Positions 43,203 through 51,814 of a DNA stretch of 64,000 nucleotides are shown in pieces (position 1 is the stretch's first letter; every line of letters starts with the position of its first letter). The position numbers and the translations under genes were made by a program. The DNA is from Bombella mellum (GTDB taxonomy: Bacteria > Pseudomonadota > Alphaproteobacteria > Acetobacterales > Acetobacteraceae). A model generated the notes under the pieces. It made no database searches. It saw nothing but the letters and a program-made list of their open reading frames with translations, and was not told the DNA's origin. Location of the stretch: the NCBI RefSeq assembly GCF_014048465.1, contig NZ_PDLY01000001.1, positions 496,001-560,000 on the forward strand. The letters are read 5' to 3'.

Positions 43203-46200
43203 ATGTCCTTAGTTGGAGAGCCTGCCCTGATGCCTGCTGATCGTTCCGCCGTTGCGTCCTTTGGTCCGACAGTCTGGGGGGTGCCCGATGGGGCGGTGGC
43301 GTTCCTGCTCCGCCAGCGTCTGGCGGAACATGAGGGGACGCTCGTTCATGTGGCGCATGATGATGCCGCCCTAGCGTCTCTGGCGGACATGCTGGGCTGG
43401 CTTGTGCCGGAAGTCACTGTCCTGCGCTTTCCGGCATGGGACTGCCTGCCCTATGACCGGATTTCCCCGAATCCTTCCATCGTGGCCGAACGTGCCGCCA
43501 CGCTGAGCCACCTTCTGGAGCCACGGCCCAGGACGGGCCGCATCGTGCTGACGACCATCCATGCCATGCTCCAGCGTGTGCCGCCCCGTGCGGCCTTTGC
43601 GGGGCAGACCATCCATGTGAAGGTCGGTGATACGCTGGATGCGACCAGTCTGGCGGAACGGCTCGTGGGCAACGGCTACAGCCGTGTGGATACGGTGATG
43701 GAACGTGGCGAGTTTGCCATGAGGGGCAGCATTTTCGACCTCTATCCCGCTGATGCTGGAGAGCCTGTCCGGCTGGACCTCTTCGGGGATGAGGTGGATA
43801 ACATTCGCAGTTTTGATGCCGCCACCCAGCGGTCCACGGACCAGCGGACGGAGTTCAGCCTGACGCCGGTTTCGGAATATGCGCTGGACCAGCCCAGCCT
43901 GAGCCGCTTCCAGACGGGCTGGCGGGACGTGTTCGGCGTGGGAGCGATGGAAGATGTCCTCTACCGCCAGCTTCTGGAGGGACGCAGGGCCAGCGGAGCG
44001 GAGCATTATCTGCCACTGTTCCATGATGGCGACGGCCAGCATATGGAGACCCTGCTGGATTACCTGCCGGATGCCGCCCTGAGTTTCGAGCGGGACACGC
44101 CGGAAATCCTGACGGCACGGCTGGACATGATCGCTGATCATTATCAGGCCCGCTGTGCCGCCGGGCATGAGGGGGAGCTGCCCTATCGGCCCCTGCCACC
44201 GCACCGGCTCTATCTGAACCGTCATGGCTGGGACGGGATGCTGAAGGGCCACCCCACCGTCCTGCTGTCGCCTTTCGCCCAGCCCGATGGCGCAGAAGGT
44301 GTGGATGCTGGATACAGGCCGGGACCGGTCTTTGCCAGCATGGGGGGTGCCGGACGGGAAGGGGTCTTCCACCAGTTTTCCACCCATGTGCAGGACTGGG
44401 CGAAGCAGGGGCGGCGGACCTATCTGACGGCCTGGAGCAACGGCTCCCGGGAGCGGATCAGCAGTCTGCTGCGGGACCATGACATTCCCTGCGAGAGTTT
44501 TGATGACTGGGCGCAGGCGGCGGGCATGGCCCGTGGGGTTGTCGGGCTTGTCGTGCTGGGCATGGAACGGGGCTTCACCGGGGAGCGTCTGGCCTTCGTG
44601 TCCGAGCAGGACCTGCTGGGGGAACGTCTGGCCCGTCCGCCCCGGCGCAGGCGCAAGGGCAATGACTTCATCACGCAGATCGGCGAGATTTCAGAGGGCG
44701 ATCTCGTCGTGCATGAGGAGTATGGCATTGGCCGTTATGTCGGGCTGGAGACGGTGCGGGAAGGGCGTGTGGCCCATGATTATCTCTCCATCCTGTATGA
44801 TGGTGAGCAGCGGCTCCTCCTGCCCGTGGAAAATATTGATCTGCTGAGCCGTTTCGGCTCCGAGCAGGGTGCGGTGCAGCTCGACCGTCTGGGCGGCAGC
44901 TCGTGGCAGGCCCGCAAGGCGAAGATGAAAACCCGTCTGCGGGAAATGGCCGGCGAGCTGATCCGCACGGCGGCGGCCCGTGCCATGAAGGAAGCGCCCA
45001 TCATGGCTCCGGCCGAAGGGATGTGGGATGAATTCTGCGCCCGCTTCCCCTTCATGGAGACGGAAGACCAGTCACGGGCCATTGCGGACGTTCTGGAGGA
45101 CCTGAGCAGCGGAAAGCCGATGGACCGGCTCGTTTGTGGTGATGTGGGCTTCGGCAAGACGGAGGTGGCCCTGCGGGCGGCCTTCGTGGCGGCCATGTCC
45201 GGAATGCAGGTGGCGGTGGTCGTACCCACGACACTTCTGGCCCGACAGCATTACATCGGCTTCAGGAAGCGGTTCGAGGGTCTGCCGGTGAAGGTGGAGC
45301 AGCTCTCCCGCATGGTCTCGGCCAGGGAAGCCACGAAGGTGCGGGAAGGGCTGGCCGATGGAACGGTGGACATTGTCATCGGCACTCATGCGCTGCTCTC
45401 GAAAGCCGTGTCGTTCGAGCGGCTTGGAATGCTCATCATTGACGAGGAACAGCATTTCGGCGTGTCCCACAAGGAGAAGCTGAAGGCCCTGCGGGAAGAC
45501 GTGCATGTGCTGACGCTGTCCGCCACGCCGCTGCCACGGACGCTTCAGCTGTCCCTCTCTGGTGTGCGGGAAATGAGCCTGATCGCCACCCCGCCGACGG
45601 ACCGTCTGTCCGTACGCACCTTCATCACGCCTTTTGACCGGGTGATGATTCATGAGGCCATTCAGCGGGAACGCTTCCGGGGAGGGCAGGTCTTCTGCGT
45701 GGTGCCCCGCCTGACGGACATGCGGCACATGGCCGACCGGCTGCGGGAGATCGTGCCCGATGCCCGCATCACGGAGGCTCATGGCCGCCTTACTCCCACC
45801 GAGCTGGAAACGGTGATGACGGAGTTCTCGGAGGGGAAATACGACATCCTGCTCTCCACCAACATCGTGGAGAGCGGGCTGGACATGCCCCGGGTCAACA
45901 CGATCATCATTCACAGGGCGGACATGTTCGGTCTCGGGCAGCTTTACCAGCTGCGGGGCCGTGTGGGGCGTGCCAAGCAGCGGGGCTATGCCTATCTGAC
46001 CTGGCCGCAGACGCATGTCCTGTCGGCTTCATCCGTCAAGCGGCTGGAGATCATGCAGACGCTTGATTCCCTCGGGGCGGGCTTCACGCTGGCCTCTCAC
46101 GACCTTGACCTGCGGGGGGCGGGGAATCTCTTGGGAGATGAGCAGTCCGGCCACATCAAGGAGGTGGGGATCGAGCTGTACCAGCAGATGCTTCAGGATG

Positions 46201-46724
46201 CCGTGACGGACCTGCGCCGGATGAGGAATGAAGGCGAGGAGGAAGATACGGGCTGGACGCCGAACATCATCCTCGGCCTGCCGGTGCTGCTGCCGGAGGA
46301 CTATGTGAAGGACCTGCCCGTCCGTCTCGGCCTGTACCGCCGCATTGCCGCCCTGAAGGATGAGGCGGATGTGGACGCCATGCGGGTCGAGCTGGTGGAC
46401 CGGTTCGGCCCCCTGCCGCAGGAGGTGGAGAACCTTCTGGATGTCGTGATGATCAAGAAGCTCTGCCGTGAGACGGGCGTGGAGCGGCTGGAGGCAGGCC
46501 CGAAAGGCATGGTCCTCCAGTTCCGCAGGAACAGGTTCGGTAATCCTGATGGCCTGATCCGCTGGGCCGCCCGCAATGAGAAGGCCGGTGTGAAGATACG
46601 GCCTGACCACAAGCTGGCCATGGTGCGGGAAATGACCAATGCCGTGCGGATCAGCATGGCCCGGAAGATCCTGTCTTCCCTGACCAAACTGCTGGAAAAG
46701 GTCCGCACGGCAGAGGCGGTGTGA
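43203..46724 (+). CDS. mfd: Transcription-repair coupling factor Mfd
   Basis: Removes stalled RNA polymerase and recruits UvrA. It has 1173 residues, normal length. Order: N-terminal UvrB-homology region, CarD-like RNA polymerase interaction domain (GDLVVHEEYGIGRYVGLE, about 500-560), translocase core with Walker A GDVGFGKTEVALRA (about 647) and DEEQ in IIDEEQHFGV, and the C-terminal TRCF domain. ATG 43203 lacks a good ribosome binding site; ATG 43230 is possible (GGAG 12 bases upstream). Confidence 0.96.
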   Translation: MSLVGEPALMPADRSAVASFGPTVWGVPDGAVAFLLRQRLAEHEGTLVHVAHDDAALASLADMLGWLVPEVTVLRFPAWDCLPYDRISPNPSIVAERAATLSHLLEPRPRTGRIVLTTIHAMLQRVPPRAAFAGQTIHVKVGDTLDATSLAERLVGNGYSRVDTVMERGEFAMRGSIFDLYPADAGEPVRLDLFGDEVDNIRSFDAATQRSTDQRTEFSLTPVSEYALDQPSLSRFQTGWRDVFGVGAMEDVLYRQLLEGRRASGAEHYLPLFHDGDGQHMETLLDYLPDAALSFERDTPEILTARLDMIADHYQARCAAGHEGELPYRPLPPHRLYLNRHGWDGMLKGHPTVLLSPFAQPDGAEGVDAGYRPGPVFASMGGAGREGVFHQFSTHVQDWAKQGRRTYLTAWSNGSRERISSLLRDHDIPCESFDDWAQAAGMARGVVGLVVLGMERGFTGERLAFVSEQDLLGERLARPPRRRRKGNDFITQIGEISEGDLVVHEEYGIGRYVGLETVREGRVAHDYLSILYDGEQRLLLPVENIDLLSRFGSEQGAVQLDRLGGSSWQARKAKMKTRLREMAGELIRTAAARAMKEAPIMAPAEGMWDEFCARFPFMETEDQSRAIADVLEDLSSGKPMDRLVCGDVGFGKTEVALRAAFVAAMSGMQVAVVVPTTLLARQHYIGFRKRFEGLPVKVEQLSRMVSAREATKVREGLADGTVDIVIGTHALLSKAVSFERLGMLIIDEEQHFGVSHKEKLKALREDVHVLTLSATPLPRTLQLSLSGVREMSLIATPPTDRLSVRTFITPFDRVMIHEAIQRERFRGGQVFCVVPRLTDMRHMADRLREIVPDARITEAHGRLTPTELETVMTEFSEGKYDILLSTNIVESGLDMPRVNTIIIHRADMFGLGQLYQLRGRVGRAKQRGYAYLTWPQTHVLSASSVKRLEIMQTLDSLGAGFTLASHDLDLRGAGNLLGDEQSGHIKEVGIELYQQMLQDAVTDLRRMRNEGEEEDTGWTPNIILGLPVLLPEDYVKDLPVRLGLYRRIAALKDEADVDAMRVELVDRFGPLPQEVENLLDVVMIKKLCRETGVERLEAGPKGMVLQFRRNRFGNPDGLIRWAARNEKAGVKIRPDHKLAMVREMTNAVRISMARKILSSLTKLLEKVRTAEAV

Positions 46725-46739
46725 GTGGCCTTTAGGGCA

Positions 46740-47948
46740 TCAGGCCTGTGTGACGAGGAACGGGTCGGCGGCTGGGCCGAACAGCTCGTAATGGAGGCGT
46801 TCCCTGCTGATGCCCTGGTCCCGCAGGGCCTGGATCATGGTGGTCATGAATCCTGCCGGGCCGCAGATGTAGAAATGGGCCTGCCCGTCATCGTGATTTT
46901 TCAGCCATGAGGGGGTCAGCCGCCCGGTATGGTGGTTGATGCCCTGGCTACGTGGGGGAAGGGTGCTGACCTGACTGTAGAACAGGTCGGCCGTGAACGC
47001 TCCCTTGGCGGCAAGTTCATGGAGCCTGTCGGAGAAGATGGTCTCCGCCGGTGCCGTCGCTCCGTGGATGAGGTGGACGGACGGGCATGAGTCCTGTGTG
47101 GCCAGCGTTTCCATCATGGACATGATCGGCGTGATGCCGGACCCTGCCGAGATCAGGACCAGAGGGTGCTTCACCTGTGGCGGCAGGGTGAAATCCCCGG
47201 AGGGGGCAGAGACATCCAGCACGTCGCCTTTTCCGGCGTGGTCATGGAACCAGCGGGAGACGGTTCCCTCTTCCTGCCGCCGGATGGTGATGCGGTAATG
47301 GTCATCGGCCGGGGCGGAGGAAATGCTGTAATTGCGGCGTTCCGTTCCGATACCGGGAAGGTTCAGCCGGAAGCTGAGATACTGACCCGGCTGGTGCCGC
47401 ATGACAGGCTGGCCATCCACCGGCTGAAGGATGAAGGACGTGGTGTCGGCCGTTTCCTCATGTCGGCCGGTGATGCGGAAGGGCCGCCATCCCGTCCAGC
47501 CGCCTCTGCTGTCGGCGTGCTCCTGATAGATCTGCCGCTCCCGGCCGATCAGCACCTCGGCCAGAAAACCGTAGGCGTCCTTCCAGGCCTCCATGATCTC
47601 AGGTGTGGCCTGATCGCCCAGAACGTGGGCAATCGCCCCGAGCAGGGCTGTGCCAACATGGGGATAATGTTCCGGCAGGATGTTCAGCCCGACATGTTTC
47701 TCGGCAATGCGCTCGATCATGTCCTTCAGGGCGGAGGGATCATCAATATGACGGGCATAGGCGAGGACGGCGAAGGCCAGTGCCTTGGGCTGGTCACCCG
47801 TTTTCTGGTGGGACATGTTGAAGAGGTCACGGATGTTTTCGTCGCTCAGGAGCCGACGGTACATCTCCTTCGTGATGTCGAGGCCGTGTGCCTCCAGAGC
47901 TGGAAGGCAGGCCTTGACGATGGTGCGTGTCTGTAAGGAGAGGGACAA
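46740..47948 (-). CDS. hmp: Flavohemoprotein, nitric oxide dioxygenase
   Basis: Converts NO and oxygen to nitrate using NAD(P)H. It has 402 residues: a globin domain (1-140) with proximal haem His85 in AEKHVGLNI and the distal Tyr30 in KEMYRRL, then an FAD domain (RRNYSISSAP) and an NAD domain (LISAGSGITPIMSM, YICGPAGFM). The start codon is TTG; AGAAGG lies 9 bases upstream and no ATG or GTG is available in frame nearby. It is divergent from nsrR with a candidate operator between, so NO-induced expression is expected. Confidence 0.96.
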   Translation of the reverse strand: MSLSLQTRTIVKACLPALEAHGLDITKEMYRRLLSDENIRDLFNMSHQKTGDQPKALAFAVLAYARHIDDPSALKDMIERIAEKHVGLNILPEHYPHVGTALLGAIAHVLGDQATPEIMEAWKDAYGFLAEVLIGRERQIYQEHADSRGGWTGWRPFRITGRHEETADTTSFILQPVDGQPVMRHQPGQYLSFRLNLPGIGTERRNYSISSAPADDHYRITIRRQEEGTVSRWFHDHAGKGDVLDVSAPSGDFTLPPQVKHPLVLISAGSGITPIMSMMETLATQDSCPSVHLIHGATAPAETIFSDRLHELAAKGAFTADLFYSQVSTLPPRSQGINHHTGRLTPSWLKNHDDGQAHFYICGPAGFMTTMIQALRDQGISRERLHYELFGPAADPFLVTQA

Positions 47949-47965
47949 GGGGATGATCCTTCTAA

Positions 47966-47990
47966 AAGATACATATAAAATACATGTTTT
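47966..47990. promoter_or_regulatory. Candidate NsrR operator between hmp and nsrR
   Basis: An AT-rich imperfect inverted repeat: AAGATACATAT (47966-47976), 3 bases, ATACATGTTTT (47980-47990). The half-sites agree at 7 of 11 positions and resemble the NsrR consensus AAGATGCATTT, although the usual centre is 1 base rather than 3. It lies just upstream of the hmp start, where a repressor would block transcription. Confidence 0.4.
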
Positions 47991-48167
47991 AAGATAGGCC
48001 CATGAAATCTCCTGTCAAGACCGGGGGAAACAGGCGACGAAATTGGTTGGCAACAGACATCTTTCTGCTAGTTTCGGAGACGGGAGCCACTGCCATCATG
48101 TCTCCTGTTTTTCATGCAGGCTCGGGATGATGCCGAACAGCTGTTATGATCGGAAGGAGCTCTCGGA

Positions 48168-48632
48168 ATGCGTCTGACCCTCTACACTGACTACGCCTTC
48201 AGGTCCCTGATCTATCTGGAAACGCAGAAGGAGCGTCTGGTCTCCATTGGTGAGATCGCCCGTGTCTATGGGGTCTCGGAAAATCATCTGGTCAAGGTGG
48301 TGCACAGGCTGGGGCGGCATGGTTTCATAAAGACGCTGCGGGGGCGCAATGGCGGATTGCGGCTGGGGCGGGAGGCTGGGGACATCTATCTGGGGGATGT
48401 CGTCCGCTGCACGGAGGATGATCTTGCTCTCGTGGGCTGCATGCGTCGGGATGAGGAGGCGTCCGGCTGCATTCTGGTGGGGGGGTGCCGCCTGAAACAG
48501 ACCCTCCTGAAAGCCCGTTTTGCCTTCATGAGCGTGCTGGATGAGGTCACCCTGGCCGATGTCACTGCTCCGCACGAGCGCAAGGTCCTCATGCAGGCCG
48601 TGCAGGAGCTGACGACCGGGCTGGAACGCTAG
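48168..48632 (+). CDS. nsrR: Rrf2-family nitric oxide sensor repressor NsrR
   Basis: A 154-residue winged-helix repressor with an Fe-S cluster. The N-terminus RLTLYTDYAFR matches NsrR (Asp8 is the cluster ligand described in Streptomyces NsrR). Cluster cysteines are C91, C101 and C107, with an extra C81. AAGGAG precedes ATG. Its divergent target hmp supports NsrR rather than IscR or RirA. The stop overlaps the convergent glycosyltransferase stop by 4 bases. Confidence 0.9.
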   Translation: MRLTLYTDYAFRSLIYLETQKERLVSIGEIARVYGVSENHLVKVVHRLGRHGFIKTLRGRNGGLRLGREAGDIYLGDVVRCTEDDLALVGCMRRDEEASGCILVGGCRLKQTLLKARFAFMSVLDEVTLADVTAPHERKVLMQAVQELTTGLER

Positions 48633-49513
48633 GGAGCGGCGTCTTCAGGGAGTGCGGTTCCGCCGGGCCATGTCAGGAATTCCCGCCAGTTCGCATCGGT
48701 GTTCTGGTAGGCGAAGGGGGCGCAGGTATCGAGTGTCTGCTCGACCTGAAGATGGGGCACGAAGGCGAGTCCAGCAATGGACAGGAACCTGTTGATCCCG
48801 CTGAAGGGGATTTCATGTTCGTGCAGTGCCCGGGCGATCCAGTTCATCGTGCCCACGACCATGGCACCGGGGCCGGTCGAGACCCAGACATTTTCAAAAG
48901 TCCCGGTTTCCAGAACATGCCGGACCCGCTGGAACATGGTTTCCATGATGTGCCGCATGAGGGGATGGCCCGCCTCCTGAATGAGCACGTCATTGTCGAG
49001 GCACCACGGGCTGCCGACGGAATAGGACAGCAGCGTCCTGAAATCCGTGCCCCTGGTGATGTCTGTCAGGGGAGCACGGGCCACCACGTCAGCATCAATG
49101 TAGACGCCACCTTTGAGGTTCAGATGACACAGCCGCCAGAAGTCCGACCTCATGGCCGGATGGGGGCAGGCGTCATACAGGGCCGTGATCTCTGTGCCGT
49201 AATGGTCCTGAATGAAGGTACGGGCGGAGGCGTCGCATTCCAGCTGGAAGGTGAAATCCGGATTGATGGCCCGAAGGCCGTCCATCGCCGCCCGCACGTC
49301 ATCCGGCGGGTCGGGACTGTCCCAGAACTGGACGACATGTTTCGGGATGCTGCGGGGAAAGACCTGCGGGACGCAGCGGGAGAGGACCGGGAACTGGTTC
49401 TGCTCCACGCCCAGGGGGAGAAGCTCGAAACAGGCCTCCTGATCCCCTCTGAGAGCACCGTCATACAGGGCCTGAAAGGGGGCCGGATAGCCGCCGAAAT
49501 TACGGCTCACCAC
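48629..49513 (-). CDS. Glycosyltransferase with TcdA/TcdB- or OCH1-type sugar-binding DXD region
   Basis: About 294 residues from GTG 49513 (or GTG 49510). IPKHVVQFWDSPDPPDDV and MRSDFWRLCHLNLKGGVYIDADVV (shown to its DXD, IDADVV) are hallmarks of the PF04488 sugar-transferase region found in OCH1-like mannosyltransferases and bacterial capsular or LPS enzymes. TGPGAM near the end is also typical. No signal peptide; probably cytoplasmic. The start overlaps the rlmE end, and it reads in the same direction. The acceptor is unknown. Earlier starts (up to 49591) would translate rlmE sequence in a different frame and look spurious. Confidence 0.75.
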   Translation of the reverse strand: MVSRNFGGYPAPFQALYDGALRGDQEACFELLPLGVEQNQFPVLSRCVPQVFPRSIPKHVVQFWDSPDPPDDVRAAMDGLRAINPDFTFQLECDASARTFIQDHYGTEITALYDACPHPAMRSDFWRLCHLNLKGGVYIDADVVARAPLTDITRGTDFRTLLSYSVGSPWCLDNDVLIQEAGHPLMRHIMETMFQRVRHVLETGTFENVWVSTGPGAMVVGTMNWIARALHEHEIPFSGINRFLSIAGLAFVPHLQVEQTLDTCAPFAYQNTDANWREFLTWPGGTALPEDAAP

Positions 49514-50291
49514 GGAAGCCCGTGGCAATGACGTAAAGCTCGCTTGATTCCTTGCGGGAGGCGGGCGGCTTGACGTGCTTGACGACGGCAAAGTTGCGTT
49601 TCATCAGGTCCAGCATGTCTTTCTCGGACCCGCCCTGAAAGACCTTGGCGATGAAGGCTCCATCCTCCGCCAGGATTTTCAGGGCGAAATCCAGGGCGTT
49701 CTCGGCCAGGGCCATGATGCGGATATGGTCGGTTGCGGCATGGCCGGTCGTGTTGGGGGCCATGTCGGACATGACGAGATCAGCCCGTCCGCCCAGCATG
49801 GTCTGGAGACGTTCCGGCATGTCGGCCTCCATGAAGTCACCTTCGATGATCTCGGCACCCGGCACGGGGTCAACCGGCAGCAGGTCCACGCCGATCACCT
49901 TGGCGGCTCCACGTTTGACGGCAATCTGTGCCCAGCCTCCCGGGGCGGCCCCAAGGTCCACCACCCGGCTTCCGGGCCTGATGAAGTGGAAGCGGTCATC
50001 CATCTCCAGCAGCTTGAATGCAGCCCGGGACCGCCAGCCCTGCTGCCGTGCAGCCGTCACGTAGGGGTCGTTCAGCTGGCGGTTCAGCCAGCGTTGCTGC
50101 GCCGGCGTGCGGCCCCGTGCCTTGCGGAGTTTCACGGTCTGGGTCCGCAGTGTCTGGGAGGTGGCGGCGTCATCCGCCGTATCCCGGGTGCCGGGCGTGC
50201 GGGAGTGGCGCAGGGGTTTGCCGGGGATGCGGGGTGGTGTGGTACCGCCCTTGGACCGGCGGGAGGAAGGTGGCGTATGTTTCGGACTCAT
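49500..50291 (-). CDS. rlmE: 23S rRNA (uridine-2552 2'-O) methyltransferase
   Basis: FtsJ/RrmJ-family SAM methyltransferase, 263 residues. The first 60 are a basic, Pro/Arg-rich extension that is common in alphaproteobacterial homologues. The catalytic domain shows SRAAFKLLEMDDRF (first Lys of the KDKE tetrad), VVDLGAAPGGWAQ, VMSDMAPNTTGH (Asp) and FIAKVFQGG (second Lys). The gene after it on the same strand is the glycosyltransferase. Confidence 0.94.
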   Translation of the reverse strand: MSPKHTPPSSRRSKGGTTPPRIPGKPLRHSRTPGTRDTADDAATSQTLRTQTVKLRKARGRTPAQQRWLNRQLNDPYVTAARQQGWRSRAAFKLLEMDDRFHFIRPGSRVVDLGAAPGGWAQIAVKRGAAKVIGVDLLPVDPVPGAEIIEGDFMEADMPERLQTMLGGRADLVMSDMAPNTTGHAATDHIRIMALAENALDFALKILAEDGAFIAKVFQGGSEKDMLDLMKRNFAVVKHVKPPASRKESSELYVIATGFRGEP

Positions 50292-50418
50292 GAGGGGAAA
50301 GATAGGCCCTTCCCGTCGCCCTGCAAAGCCTGTCTGTTGCTGCGTGCTCCCCTTTGCCTGTAAGGGGGCGATGGAGAGATGAGCGGAAAGGCTCGGTTTT
50401 GGAAGAACGGGACAGATC

Positions 50419-51441
50419 TTGAGACAGTTTTACGCAGCTTTTGTTCTGGCCGCTCTGGCCCTGTGTGCCGGTGCCGCCCTGGGGTATGGGCACATGCCCA
50501 GCCTGTATGGTGCCCTCATGGGCATGGAGGGGGTGGGCATCCTCGCCCTGATGGAGACGGCTGAATCCATGGACAACGCCATCGTGGATTATGGCATCCT
50601 CAAGACCATGTCGCCCCGCTGGCAGAAGCGGTACATCAGCTGGGGGATGCCGCTTTCCGTACTGGGGATGCGGTTCCTGTTCCCCGTGCTCCTTGTCGCT
50701 CTGGTGGCTGGGCTGTCGCCCTGGCAGGCGACCCGTCTCGCCATCATGGAACCCCAGCGTTATGCCGCCATCATGCTGGGCGCACGGGACATGATCTCCG
50801 CTTTTGGAGGGTCCTTCCTGCTGCTGATTGCGCTGAACTATTTTCTGGATGATGACAAGACGCATCACTGGCTTTCATGGCTGGAGCGTCCGGCGGCCCG
50901 TCTGGGCGGGGTGTCAGCCCTGCCGGTCGGGCTGACGCTGGCGGTCCTCATGCTCGTCACCCGCCTGATGGGGCAGGGACATGACCCGATGTCCTTCCTG
51001 TTCTGGGGCTGTGGGGGGATTGCGGCCTATATTCTGGGCAAGGAAATGCTGGTCTGGTTGATCGGTGAGCCGGGGGCGTCCCGCATGGCGACCGGCGGGG
51101 GACTGCTGACCTTCCTGTATCTGGAATTCATTGATGCCAGCTTTTCCTTTGATGGCGTCATCTCGGCCTTTGCGATCACGACGGACCCGGTCGTCATTGC
51201 GCTGGGTCTGGGCGTGGGGGCGATGTTCGTCCGCTCCATGACGCTCTCCATGCTGAGAACGAACGCTCTGGCCGAATATGTCTATGTGGAGCATGGAGCG
51301 TTTTACACCATTTTCGTTCTCTCCCTGCTGATGCTGGTCAGCGTGCTGGTGGAGGTGCCGGAGTGGGTGACGGGGCTTGTCGGGCTTCTCCTGATCGGCG
51401 GGGCATTTCTGGCGAGTGCGCTCCGGCGTCCGGTAAAATAA
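50419..51441 (+). CDS. DUF475 (TerC-like) integral membrane protein
   Basis: A 340-residue polytopic membrane protein with about 8-9 hydrophobic segments. The repeated acidic helices ALMETAESMDNAIVDYG (near 40-56) and FLYLEFIDASFSFDGVISAF (near 232-251) mark the DUF475/TerC-type fold, in which such Asp/Glu residues inside helices suggest metal-ion transport. The function of DUF475 proteins is not established; a tellurite link is only by homology. It starts at TTG 50419 because no ATG or GTG is in frame before the first membrane helix. Confidence 0.85.
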   Translation: MRQFYAAFVLAALALCAGAALGYGHMPSLYGALMGMEGVGILALMETAESMDNAIVDYGILKTMSPRWQKRYISWGMPLSVLGMRFLFPVLLVALVAGLSPWQATRLAIMEPQRYAAIMLGARDMISAFGGSFLLLIALNYFLDDDKTHHWLSWLERPAARLGGVSALPVGLTLAVLMLVTRLMGQGHDPMSFLFWGCGGIAAYILGKEMLVWLIGEPGASRMATGGGLLTFLYLEFIDASFSFDGVISAFAITTDPVVIALGLGVGAMFVRSMTLSMLRTNALAEYVYVEHGAFYTIFVLSLLMLVSVLVEVPEWVTGLVGLLLIGGAFLASALRRPVK

Positions 51442-51453
51442 GGAAAAATTTCT

Positions 51454-51482
51454 TCATTCCCCTTGCGCCGTAAGGGGAATGA
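51454..51482. terminator. Hairpin terminator after the DUF475 gene
   Basis: An 11-bp stem (51454-51464 with 51472-51482) and 7-base loop, 12 bases after the stop. No T-run follows on the plus strand; a run of T lies on the minus-strand side. It separates the gene from the tRNA pair. Confidence 0.45.
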
Positions 51483-51510
51483 GGCTAGAACCCCTCCAGC
51501 AGACGCCGCT

Positions 51511-51584
51511 TGGGAGATAGTTTAGCGGTAGAACTACCGGCTCTGACCCGGTCAGCCCTGGTTCGAATCCAGGTCTCCCAGCCA
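51511..51584 (+). tRNA. tRNA-Gln (anticodon CTG), copy 1
   Basis: A 74-base cloverleaf with encoded CCA: acceptor TGGGAGA/TCTCCCA, discriminator G, anticodon stem ACCGG/CCGGT with loop CTCTGAC (anticodon CTG) and T loop TTCGAATC. Identical to the copy 41 bases downstream. Confidence 0.96.
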
Positions 51585-51625
51585 GTCATGTGGTGTGTTT
51601 GCTCCAGGGGGAAGCCCCGACCGCT

Positions 51626-51699
51626 TGGGAGATAGTTTAGCGGTAGAACTACCGGCTCTGACCCGGTCAGCCCTGGTTCGAATCCAGGTCTCCCAGCCA
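51626..51699 (+). tRNA. tRNA-Gln (anticodon CTG), copy 2
   Basis: Exact duplicate of the first copy, also with encoded CCA, in the same direction, probably from the same precursor transcript. This isoacceptor reads CAG only, so a TTG-anticodon tRNA-Gln must be elsewhere. Confidence 0.96.
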
Positions 51700-51814
51700 T
51701 TTTTCTCAGACAGGTTAATCGTTCCGTTACATTCTGCCCATGGGGTGGTTTGCGTAACAGGGTGCGCCGCTGTAAGCAGAAGCTCCCTGACCGAGACTGG
51801 ATTATGGTGAGACT

